The notes below the pieces were generated by a model. The model was not told where the DNA came from. It saw only the letters and a list, made by a program, of their open reading frames with translations, and made no database searches. Shown here one piece after another: positions 12,327 through 18,278 of a DNA stretch of 18,278 bases (the first letter of the stretch is position 1; each line of letters begins with the position of its first letter). Where the stretch lies: NCBI GenBank assembly GCA_937995555.1, contig CALKJX010000127.1, forward strand, positions 1 through 18,278. Direction: 5' to 3'. The position numbers and the translations under genes are program-made. The DNA comes from an uncultured Elioraea sp. GTDB lineage: Bacteria; Pseudomonadota; Alphaproteobacteria; Acetobacterales; Acetobacteraceae.

Positions 12327-12354
12327 CCAGCACCGCGTTGACCGTGGCATTCCT

Positions 12355-12377
12355 GCATCCGGGCGTTGCCGGGATGC
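12355..12377 (-). terminator. Hairpin after pcm, possible weak terminator
   Basis: On the minus strand GCATCC pairs with GGATGC, extended by two more pairs after a C-C mismatch, starting 2 bases after the pcm stop. No T run follows, so it may only mark or stabilise an mRNA end. Confidence 0.35.
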
Positions 12378-12378
12378 C

Positions 12379-13050
12379 TCACTCCCGCGCGGGCACGTCC
12401 AGCGTCTCGGTCGCGGGCGGCGGTTCGGGCACCAGCGGCACGAACCGCACCGGCGTCAGCCGCTCGCGGTCCCAGGCATCGCCCGTGCGCGTCAGACGCC
12501 AGAGCCACTGGTCGTGCGGGCCCGGCCCCATCGGCAGCACCATCACGCCGCCGTCGCGGCTGAGCTGCTCCATCAGCGCCGGCGGCGCCTCGCGCGGCGC
12601 GGCGGTGACGATGATGCGGTCGAACGGCGCGAGCTCGGGCCAGCCCTTGGTGCCGTCGGCGCAGCGCGTGACGATGTTGGTCAGGCCGAGTTGGCGGAAG
12701 ATCGCCTCGGCGCGCTCCAGCAGCGCCGGGTGACGCTCGATCGTGTAGAGCCGGCGGCAGAGCCTCGCCAGCACCGCGGCCTGATAGCCCGAGCCTGTGC
12801 CGATCTCCAACACCCTGTGTTTCTTCGAGACCCGCAGCGCCTCGGTCATCAGCGCGACCACCTGCGGCTGGCTGATCGTCTGGCCGAGCCCGATCGGCAG
12901 CGCGGTGTCCTCCCACGCCTGATCCTTGAATGTCTCAGGAACAAAGACTTCGCGCGGGATGCTCTCGATCGCAGCGAGCACGGCGGCATCCGTGATTCCG
13001 GCCCGGCGCAGCGCCAGGATCAGGCGGATGCGCGAGGGATCTGATGCCAC
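12379..13050 (-). CDS. pcm: Protein-L-isoaspartate O-methyltransferase
   Basis: A 223-residue SAM-dependent methyltransferase that starts repair of isoaspartate in aged proteins, cytoplasmic. Visible: the substrate-side GQTISQP motif at 56-62, SAM site VLEIGTGSGYQAAVLA (80-95), the acidic loop YTIERHP (102-108), ADG (131-133) and DRIIVTAAPRE (144-154). The C-terminal 25 residues after VPLVPE are a Pro-rich tail. It starts 3 bases after the surE stop, the familiar surE-pcm pair, both linked to stress and stationary-phase survival. A 122-base gap with its own promoter separates it from the NlpD-like gene. Confidence 0.95.
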   Translation of the reverse strand: MASDPSRIRLILALRRAGITDAAVLAAIESIPREVFVPETFKDQAWEDTALPIGLGQTISQPQVVALMTEALRVSKKHRVLEIGTGSGYQAAVLARLCRRLYTIERHPALLERAEAIFRQLGLTNIVTRCADGTKGWPELAPFDRIIVTAAPREAPPALMEQLSRDGGVMVLPMGPGPHDQWLWRLTRTGDAWDRERLTPVRFVPLVPEPPPATETLDVPARE

Positions 13051-13053
13051 GTC

Positions 13054-13860
13054 TCAGCCGAAGGCGGCGCGCAGATCGCCGAGGAACCCGCGCGCGGTGA
13101 AGTCGATGGAGATCGGCGTGATGGCAATCGCGCCGTCATTGATCGCCGAGAGGTCCGACCCGCGCGGCTGCACCTCCTCCTTCGACCAGTCGACCAGCCA
13201 GTAGTAGGGCCGCCCGTCCGGGTCGGTTCGCTTCTCCAGCGCCAGCCCCTGCTTGCGCCGCCCCTGGTGCGCCACGCGCACGCCGGTGATGGTGTCGAGC
13301 GAACGGTCGGGCACGTTCACGTTCACCAGCGTCTCGTCCGGCCAGGGCTGGGCGGCGAGGCGGCGGATGATGTCGGGCAGCAGGATCTCGCAGGTGTCCC
13401 AGCGCGGCTTGCGCGGCTTCGCCCCGGTGCGCTCGGGCAGATCGAGCGAGAGTGCGATCGCGCGCCGGCCCAGCAGCGTCGCCTCCATCGCCGCCGCCAC
13501 CGTGCCGGAATAGCCGATGTCCTCGCCCAGATTGGCGCCCATGTTGATGCCCGACAGCACGAGGTCAGGTGGGCGCTTGCCCAGGATGTCGTGCACGGCC
13601 ACCAGCACGCAGTCGGTCGGCGTGCCCTCGACCGCGAAGCGGCGCGGCGCGAGGCGGTGCGCGCGCAGCGGCCGGCGCACGGTCAGCGCGTGGCTCACCG
13701 CCGATTGCTGCGTCTCGGGCGCGACCACCCAGACATCGCGCGAGAGGCTGCGCGCGATCTTCTCCAAAACCTTGATGCCGGGGGCGGCGATGCCGTCATC
13801 GTTGGTGACCAGGATGCGCGCGGCCGAGAGATCGGCGAGCGGGGCGTGGCGGTGCGTCAT
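13054..13860 (-). CDS. surE: 5'/3'-nucleotidase SurE
   Basis: A 268-residue metal-dependent phosphatase acting on nucleoside monophosphates, in the cytoplasm. The family's metal ligands are visible: Asp21 and Asp22 in LVTNDDGI, Ser53 in QQSAVSHALT, and Asn106 in LSGINMGAN. GTPTDCV (79-85) is also conserved. Length is normal for the alphaproteobacterial form. The N terminus has an extra 14 residues before the ILVTNDDG strand; the ATG is set by a four-base ATGA overlap with the serS stop, which supports it. It sits between serS and pcm in the common alphaproteobacterial order. Confidence 0.96.
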   Translation of the reverse strand: MTHRHAPLADLSAARILVTNDDGIAAPGIKVLEKIARSLSRDVWVVAPETQQSAVSHALTVRRPLRAHRLAPRRFAVEGTPTDCVLVAVHDILGKRPPDLVLSGINMGANLGEDIGYSGTVAAAMEATLLGRRAIALSLDLPERTGAKPRKPRWDTCEILLPDIIRRLAAQPWPDETLVNVNVPDRSLDTITGVRVAHQGRRKQGLALEKRTDPDGRPYYWLVDWSKEEVQPRGSDLSAINDGAIAITPISIDFTARGFLGDLRAAFG

Positions 13861-15164
13861 GGCGTGATCGCCGCGAGCCCGCCCATGTAGGGGCGCAGCG
13901 CCTCGGGGATGTCGATGCCGCCGTCTTCGCGCTGCCAGGTCTCCATCACCGCGATCAGCGCCCGCCCGACCGCCACCCCCGAGCCGTTCAGCGTGTGGAC
14001 GAAGCGCGTGCCCTTGCCCTCGGCCGGGCGGTAGCGCGCGTCCATCCGGCGGGCCTGGAAGTCGCGGCAGTTCGAGCAGGAGGAGATCTCGCGATACGCC
14101 CCCTGCCCCGGCAGCCAGACCTCCAGGTCGTAGGTGCGGGTGGCGCCGAAGCCGATATCGGCCGAGCAGAGGTCCACCACCCGATAGGCGAGGCCGAGCC
14201 GTCGCAGGATGGTCTCGGCCGCTTCCGTCATGCGGGCGTGCTCGGCGTCGGACTGTTCGGGCGTGGTGATCGAGACCAGCTCCACCTTCATGAACTGGTG
14301 CTGGCGCAGCATGCCGCGCGTGTCGCGCCCCGCACTGCCGGCCTCGGCGCGGAAGCAGGGCGTCAGCGCCGTGACGCGCATCGGCAGGGCCGTCTCGTCC
14401 AGCACCTGCTCGCGCACGAGATTGGTCAGCGGCACCTCGGCGGTCGGGATCAGCCAGCGCCCGTCGGTCGTTTCGAACTGGTCCTCGCGGAACTTGGGCA
14501 GCTGCCCGGTGCCGTAGAGCACGGCCTCGCGCACGAGCAGCGGCGGGTTGACCTCGGTGTAGCCGTGCTCGCCCGTCTGCACGTCCAGCATGAACTGGCC
14601 GAGCGCGCGCTCGAGCCGCGCGAGCGCACCCTTCAGCACGACGAAGCGCGCGCCGGCGAGCCGCGCCGCCGCCTCGAAATCCATCCGCGGGCTCCCATCG
14701 CGCGCGCGCGATAGGGACCCGAGCCCGAGCCGCTCGCCGAGCTCGAAATGCTGCAAGGGCGGAAACGCGATGCGGCGCGGCTCGCCCCAGGCGCGCAGCA
14801 CGACGTTGTCGGCCTCGCCGGTGCCGGTCGGCACCGCGTCGTCGAGCCAGTTCGGGATGGTCGCGAGCAGCGCGTCGAGCTCGGCGCCGAGGCGCTTCTC
14901 CTCCGCCTCCTCGCGGGCGATCGCCTCGGCCATCGACGCCGCCTCCTCCTGGAGCGCGGCGGTGTCCTCGCCGCGGCCGCGCGCGGCCCCGATGCGCCGG
15001 GAGAGCGCGTTGCGCGCGGCCTGCATCTCCTGGAACGCGGTCTGCGCGGCGCGGCGACGCCGGTCGAGCGACAGCAGCTCGGCCGAGAGCGCGCCGAGCC
15101 CCCGTCGGGCGAGCATCGCGTCGAACGCCTCCGGCGCCTCGCGGATGCGGCGGATGTCATGCAT
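13857..15164 (-). CDS. serS: Seryl-tRNA synthetase
   Basis: A 435-residue class II synthetase that charges tRNA-Ser. An N-terminal coiled-coil arm (about 27-100) binds the tRNA long arm. The catalytic core shows the TAEVPLTNL substrate loop (241-249), motif 2 FRAEAGSAGRDTRGMLRQHQ (271-290) and motif 3 NGSGVAVGRALIAVMETWQ (393-411), with the SSCSNCRDFQARR segment (361-373). One oddity is an extra 12 or so residues, GSLSRARDGSPR (149-160), inserted where family members normally run directly from the LGEKLGL segment into MDFExAAK. The frame is intact around it. It starts 18 bases after tatC and overlaps surE. Confidence 0.97.
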   Translation of the reverse strand: MHDIRRIREAPEAFDAMLARRGLGALSAELLSLDRRRRAAQTAFQEMQAARNALSRRIGAARGRGEDTAALQEEAASMAEAIAREEAEEKRLGAELDALLATIPNWLDDAVPTGTGEADNVVLRAWGEPRRIAFPPLQHFELGERLGLGSLSRARDGSPRMDFEAAARLAGARFVVLKGALARLERALGQFMLDVQTGEHGYTEVNPPLLVREAVLYGTGQLPKFREDQFETTDGRWLIPTAEVPLTNLVREQVLDETALPMRVTALTPCFRAEAGSAGRDTRGMLRQHQFMKVELVSITTPEQSDAEHARMTEAAETILRRLGLAYRVVDLCSADIGFGATRTYDLEVWLPGQGAYREISSCSNCRDFQARRMDARYRPAEGKGTRFVHTLNGSGVAVGRALIAVMETWQREDGGIDIPEALRPYMGGLAAITP

Positions 15165-15182
15165 CGGAGAAATCCGGTCCGG

Positions 15183-15983
15183 TCAGTCGGCAGCGGCAGC
15201 GGCCGCGGCGGCCTCCGCGCGCTTGCGGAAGATCTTCGCGGCGATGATCGAGCCTTCGTAGAGCAGGATGAGCGGCAGCGCGAGCCCGACCTGGCTGATC
15301 ACGTCGGGCGGGGTGATGACCGCGGCGAGCACGAACATGCCGACGATGGCGTAGCGCCGCTTCGACGCCATGCCCTCCGGCGTGATGATGCCGACGCGCG
15401 CCATCAGCACGAGACCGACCGGCATCAGGAAGGCGAAGCCGAAGGCGAAGATCAGCCGCATCACCAGCGACAGGTACTCGCCCACCTTGGCCTCGAGCTG
15501 GATCGGCAGTCCGCCAGCCCCCTGGGGGCTCTCGAAGGAGAGGAAGAAGTGCCACGCGGCCGGAATGACCAGGTAGTAGCAGAACGCCGCCCCCATCGCG
15601 AAGAAGAACGGGGTCGCGATCAGGAACGGCATCACCGCGCGCTTCTCGGAGCGGTAGAGGCCCGGGGCGATGAACAGCCAGAGCTGGGTCGCCCACCAGG
15701 GGAAGCTGATCATCAGCGCGCCCCACAACGCGACCTTCAGGTAGGTGAAGAATGCCTCGTAGAGCGCGGTGAAGATCATCCGCCGCTCCTGCCCGGTCTG
15801 CTGCTGCAGGATGTCGGCAAGCGGGGCGGCGAGGAAGCCGTAGATCTGCTCGGAGAAGACGTAGCAGACGATGAACGACAGCACGAAGCCGCCCAAGGCC
15901 AGCATCACCCGCTGCCGCAGTTCGATCAGGTGATCGATCAGCGGCATCGGCTTGTCGTCGATCGTGTCCTCTTCCGGACGCAT
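15183..15983 (-). CDS. tatC: Sec-independent translocase TatC
   Basis: A 266-residue inner-membrane protein and the twin-arginine signal receptor of the Tat system. Six hydrophobic helices are visible. The family's landmarks are MPLIDHLIELRQRV at the cytoplasmic start (residues 13-26), and the third-loop FIAPGLYRSEKR region. The tail is Lys/Arg then poly-Ala. The start is ATG 15983, four bases after the tatB stop at 15988; a longer in-frame extension to 16040 lies inside tatB and is not supported. It belongs to a tatA-tatB-tatC-serS run. Confidence 0.96.
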   Translation of the reverse strand: MRPEEDTIDDKPMPLIDHLIELRQRVMLALGGFVLSFIVCYVFSEQIYGFLAAPLADILQQQTGQERRMIFTALYEAFFTYLKVALWGALMISFPWWATQLWLFIAPGLYRSEKRAVMPFLIATPFFFAMGAAFCYYLVIPAAWHFFLSFESPQGAGGLPIQLEAKVGEYLSLVMRLIFAFGFAFLMPVGLVLMARVGIITPEGMASKRRYAIVGMFVLAAVITPPDVISQVGLALPLILLYEGSIIAAKIFRKRAEAAAAAAAAD

Positions 15984-15987
15984 CGGC

Positions 15988-16452
15988 TCAGACCGTGTCG
16001 CGCGTCTTGGTGCCGGGCGGGACGAAGGCGGGCGGCTCATCCGCGGCCGGCGGCGGTGGCGGCGCGGCGCGAGCCGGCTCCGCGCTGGCCGTGGCGGGCG
16101 CCGGCGCCGGCGCGGGCGTTGAGGCGGGGCTGGGCGGCGGCGGTGTCACCGGCTCGGCGAAGGGATCGCTGAACGACTTCGCGATGTCGCGGTCCTTGTC
16201 GATCTCCTCCTCGAACTGGCGCTTCATCTCGTAGGCGCCGTGGCGCACCTCGTCGATCTGGCGCTTCACCTCGTCGAGCTTGGTCTCGCGCATCATCTCG
16301 TCGACATGCACCTGGAACTCGCCGGCCATCCGCCGCGCCTTGCGGATGAACTCGGCGACCCCCTTGATGGCGTGCGGCAGATCCTTCGGCCCGATGACGA
16401 TCAGGGCGACCACCAGGATCAGCGCGATTTCGGTCCAGGCCAGATCCAGCAT
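15988..16452 (-). CDS. tatB: Sec-independent translocase TatB
   Basis: A 154-residue subunit that forms the Tat receptor complex with TatC. A membrane helix (about 5-20) is followed by the hallmark VIGPKDLP hinge (19-26), then an amphipathic helix (AIKGVAEFIRKARRM). A charged coiled region runs to about 95 and a Pro/Ala tail (PPPPSPASTPAPAPAPA region) ends it. The Glu at position 8 and the GP hinge are typical of TatB rather than TatA. It is 38 bases after tatA and four bases before tatC. Confidence 0.95.
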   Translation of the reverse strand: MLDLAWTEIALILVVALIVIGPKDLPHAIKGVAEFIRKARRMAGEFQVHVDEMMRETKLDEVKRQIDEVRHGAYEMKRQFEEEIDKDRDIAKSFSDPFAEPVTPPPPSPASTPAPAPAPATASAEPARAAPPPPPAADEPPAFVPPGTKTRDTV

Positions 16453-16490
16453 GTTCCACCGGCGCGGCGCTCAGCGTGCCGCGCCCGCCC

Positions 16491-16682
16491 TCACCGCTTG
16501 GGGTTCGCCTCGCCCTCGTCGAAGGGCGCATCGGCGCTGTCCGTCCTGGCCTTGGTCACTTCGCGCTTGAGGCTCCTCAGCCCTTTCGCCGCCTCCGCCG
16601 CCAGCGCCGGGATGCGGTGCGAGCCGAACAGCAGGGCAAGCACGAGCCCCACGATCACGATCTGCCAGATGCCGATACTCAT
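16491..16682 (-). CDS. tatA: Sec-independent translocase TatA
   Basis: A 63-residue protein that builds the Tat channel. It starts MSIGIWQIVIVGLVLALLFG, the usual short periplasmic tip and single helix, then the hinge FGSHRIP and the amphipathic AEAAKGLRSLKREV. ATG 16682 is preferred over ATG 16694, which has its only G-rich sequence directly abutting it; for 16682 the same GGGGGA lies at about 9 bases, and homology begins there. It leads the tat genes and has its own promoter-like sequence upstream. Confidence 0.94.
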   Translation of the reverse strand: MSIGIWQIVIVGLVLALLFGSHRIPALAAEAAKGLRSLKREVTKARTDSADAPFDEGEANPKR

Positions 16683-16733
16683 GTCCGTGCGCATCCCCCG
16701 GGCGCTGTCGCCGCGTCCCCGGCGAGGCGCGCG

Positions 16734-16762
16734 ATCATGGCAGAGTGCCCCCCGAGCGGCAA
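16734..16762 (-). promoter_or_regulatory. Predicted tatA promoter
   Basis: On the minus strand TTGCCG (16762-16757), a 17-base spacer and CATGAT (16739-16734), in the 114-base gap between the ABC ATPase and tatA. The -35 box is the same as in the tRNA-Pro promoter. A start near 16727 would leave a leader of about 45 bases. Confidence 0.45.
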
Positions 16763-16796
16763 CGCGCGGTCCCGCGAGCGCGCCCCAGCCCCCGGT

Positions 16797-17861
16797 TCAT
16801 GCCGCCGCGCGGTCGTGTTTCTCATCGGGGAACACATGCGCCCTCGTCGGGTCGAGCGCAACCGCCACCACGGCATCGCGCGCCGGCAGGTATTCGCCGG
16901 GGATGCGGGCGTGGATGTGCACCTCGCGCCCGGCCTCCTCGATCGAGAGGTGCACCATCGAGGTCCGGCCCAGCAGGCGCGAGGCCTCGACGCGCGCGCG
17001 CGCATGGCAGGGCTCGCCGGCCTCGGCCGGCATCAGCCGGATGCCCTCGGGGCGGATCAGCACCTGCACCACCGCGCCCTCGGGCAGGCCCGGGGCGGGG
17101 ACCGGGCCGAACGGCGTCGCGACCATCCCAAGCCGCACCTGGCCCGCGAGGCGGTTCACCTCGCCGAGGAAGGCGGCGACGAAGGGCGTCGCCGGGTGCA
17201 GGTAGATCTCCGCCGGCGGCCCCTCCTGGGCGATCAGCCCGTCATGCAGCATCGCCATGCGGTCGGCCATGAACATCGCCTCCTCGGCGTCGTGCGTGAC
17301 CATCAGCCCGGCGATCCCCTCCTCCTGGAGCACGTGCAGCGTGTCGTCGCGCACGCGGTCGCGCAGCCGCGCATCGAGGCCGGAGAAGGGCTCGTCCAGC
17401 AGCAGCACGCGCGGGCGGGGTGCGAGCGCGCGGGCGAGCGCGATCCGCTGCTGCTGCCCGCCCGAGAGCGTGTGCGGCATCGCGGCCGCGAAGCGCTCCA
17501 TGCCGACGCGGGCGAGCATCTCGCGCACGCGCTCGGCCCTGCCCGCGCCGCGCAGGCCGAAGCCGATGTTCTGCGCGACGGTCAGGTGCGGAAACAGCGC
17601 GAAGTCCTGGAACAGCAGCCCCACGCCGCGATCCTCGGGCGGCACCTCGCGGCCGGGCTCGGCCACCAGCGCGCCGCCGATCCAGACCCGCCCGTGCTGG
17701 AGCGGCGTCAGCCCCGCAGCGATGCGCAAGAGCGTGGTCTTGCCGTCGCCCGAGGGGCCGAGCAGGCAGACGATCTCGCCCGGCGCGACCGCGAGGTCGA
17801 TGCCGCGCAGCACCGCATGGGTGCCGAACGCATGGCGGATGCCTTCGAGCCGGAGCGCCAT
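16797..17861 (-). CDS. ABC transporter ATP-binding protein, FbpC/PotA-like
   Basis: A 354-residue ATPase subunit of an importer. Walker A is GPSGDGKTT (35-43), with Asp39 where most relatives have Cys, Ser or Ala. The Q-loop is FQDFALFPHLTV (84-95), the signature LSGGQQQRIALARAL (132-146), Walker B VLLLDEPFSGLD (152-163), and the H-loop His190 in VTHDAEEAM. A C-terminal TOBE-type domain from about 240 (IRPEGIRLMP at 269-278) fits the iron(III), polyamine or molybdate-like families; PEDRGVGLLFQDFALFPHLT resembles FbpC. No permease or binding protein is within the window. It starts 2 bases after the scpB stop, so it is probably read from that transcript, and it lies between scpB and tatA. Confidence 0.88.
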   Translation of the reverse strand: MALRLEGIRHAFGTHAVLRGIDLAVAPGEIVCLLGPSGDGKTTLLRIAAGLTPLQHGRVWIGGALVAEPGREVPPEDRGVGLLFQDFALFPHLTVAQNIGFGLRGAGRAERVREMLARVGMERFAAAMPHTLSGGQQQRIALARALAPRPRVLLLDEPFSGLDARLRDRVRDDTLHVLQEEGIAGLMVTHDAEEAMFMADRMAMLHDGLIAQEGPPAEIYLHPATPFVAAFLGEVNRLAGQVRLGMVATPFGPVPAPGLPEGAVVQVLIRPEGIRLMPAEAGEPCHARARVEASRLLGRTSMVHLSIEEAGREVHIHARIPGEYLPARDAVVAVALDPTRAHVFPDEKHDRAAA

Positions 17862-17863
17862 CG

Positions 17864-18278
17864 CTAGACCTCCCTCGCCCCCTCCCCCTCCGGGTCGAGC
17901 GGCGGCGGCGCCTCCTCCTCAGGCTCGGCGGGGGGCGGCGGCAGCACGCCCTCCTCGCCGCCCGGGGGCGGCAGCGCGCCGGGGCGGAGCTCGAGCAGCC
18001 CCGCCGCCTTCAACTCCTCGAGCTTCGGCAGGTCCTTGAGCGAGGCGAGGCCGAAATGCGCGAGGAACTGCTTCGTCGTGCCCCAGGTGGCCGGCCGGCC
18101 CGGCGTCTCGCGCCGTCCCTTCGGCTCGACGAAGCCCGCTTCGGCGAGCGCATCCAGCGTGCCCTGGCCGAGGGCGACGCCGCGGATGTCCTCGATCTCG
18201 GCGCGGGTGACCGGCTGGTGATAGGCGATGATGGCGAGCGTCTCGACCGCGGCGCGGGAGAGCCGGCGCGGCACCTCG
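17864..18278 (-). CDS. scpB: ScpB, chromosome segregation and condensation protein, C-terminal part
   Basis: The 3' portion of a gene that continues past the right edge. The visible protein has the second winged-helix of ScpB: LSRAAVETLAIIAYHQPVTR, EIEDIRGV, LDALAEAGFVEPKGRRETPG and the RPATWGTTKQFLAHFGL segment. ScpB pairs with ScpA and SMC to fold the chromosome. A Pro/Glu-rich tail of about 45 residues ends the protein. The GTG near 18274 is not a start; the frame is open to the end of the window. The stop TAG is 2 bases before the ABC ATPase start. Confidence 0.95.
   Translation of the reverse strand, partial: EVPRRLSRAAVETLAIIAYHQPVTRAEIEDIRGVALGQGTLDALAEAGFVEPKGRRETPGRPATWGTTKQFLAHFGLASLKDLPKLEELKAAGLLELRPGALPPPGGEEGVLPPPPAEPEEEAPPPLDPEGEGAREV

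Noticed and set aside
11213..12733. 506-codon plus-strand frame opposite the NlpD-like gene and pcm
   Set aside because: Antisense shadow; both minus-strand genes show clear domain motifs.
14748..16172. 474-codon plus-strand frame across serS and tatC
   Set aside because: Shadow of serS, tatC and tatB; low-complexity Arg/His/Glu composition and no motif.
16476..17867. 463-codon plus-strand frame opposite the ABC ATPase
   Set aside because: Opposite a protein with complete ABC motifs; composition typical of a GC-driven shadow.
1..18278. CRISPR array, insertion sequence, prophage or toxin-antitoxin pair
   Set aside because: No regularly spaced direct repeats, transposase, integrase or phage genes, or recognisable toxin pair were seen.

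Overview
This is a very GC-rich chromosomal segment that reads as an alphaproteobacterium, most likely Rhodospirillales and perhaps Acetobacteraceae-like. The assignment is inferred from gene content and order: scpB-tatA-tatB-tatC-serS-surE-pcm-nlpD-like, then yajC, an Mth938/NDUFAF3-type gene and an NDUFAF6-type gene, with a bacterial NDUFS4 homologue. These are typical of alphaproteobacteria, the lineage related to mitochondria. No insertion sequence, prophage or CRISPR array was seen.

Layout. (1) 1-1750, minus strand: the start of a small lipoprotein, then tRNA-Arg(TCT), an NDUFS4-like complex I subunit, tRNA-Pro(TGG) and an NDUFAF6-like squalene/phytoene-synthase-fold protein. The NDUFS4-like gene sits only about 20 bases from a tRNA on each side. 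(2) 1848-6897, plus strand: an iron-type superoxide dismutase, then a compact run of seven periplasmic or membrane genes: a DUF2946 protein, a secreted beta-propeller, a small secreted cysteine protein, a six-helix membrane protein, Sco, a PCuAC copper chaperone and an exported DsrE-like protein. Sco and PCuAC tie the run to copper delivery to cytochrome oxidase; three members have no known function. (3) 6919-7771, minus strand: Mth938/NDUFAF3-like and yajC, with no secD or secF between them. (4) 7908-10162, plus strand: a gluconate 5-dehydrogenase-like SDR, a DUF815 ATPase and an unknown basic protein. (5) 10180-11273: a divergent mercury-type mini-cassette (merR, then merT and a GDCCVxC cysteine-rich protein) with a textbook MerR promoter, a 19-base spacer over a perfect dyad, but no merA or merP. 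(6) 11243-18278, minus strand: a LysM/degenerate-LytM lipoprotein, pcm, surE, serS, tatC, tatB, tatA, an ABC ATPase of the iron/polyamine type, and the C-terminal part of scpB.

How it fits together. The minus-strand genes look like an old conserved envelope, export and complex I backbone. The plus-strand blocks (sod plus copper genes; SDR, ATPase and mer) interrupt it and look like lineage-specific additions. A recurring theme is respiration and metal handling: complex I accessory proteins, copper loading of oxidase, iron superoxide dismutase and a metal-responsive cassette. The best candidate for an undescribed system is the copper-linked block at 2512-6897. The mer-like cassette without a reductase is second.
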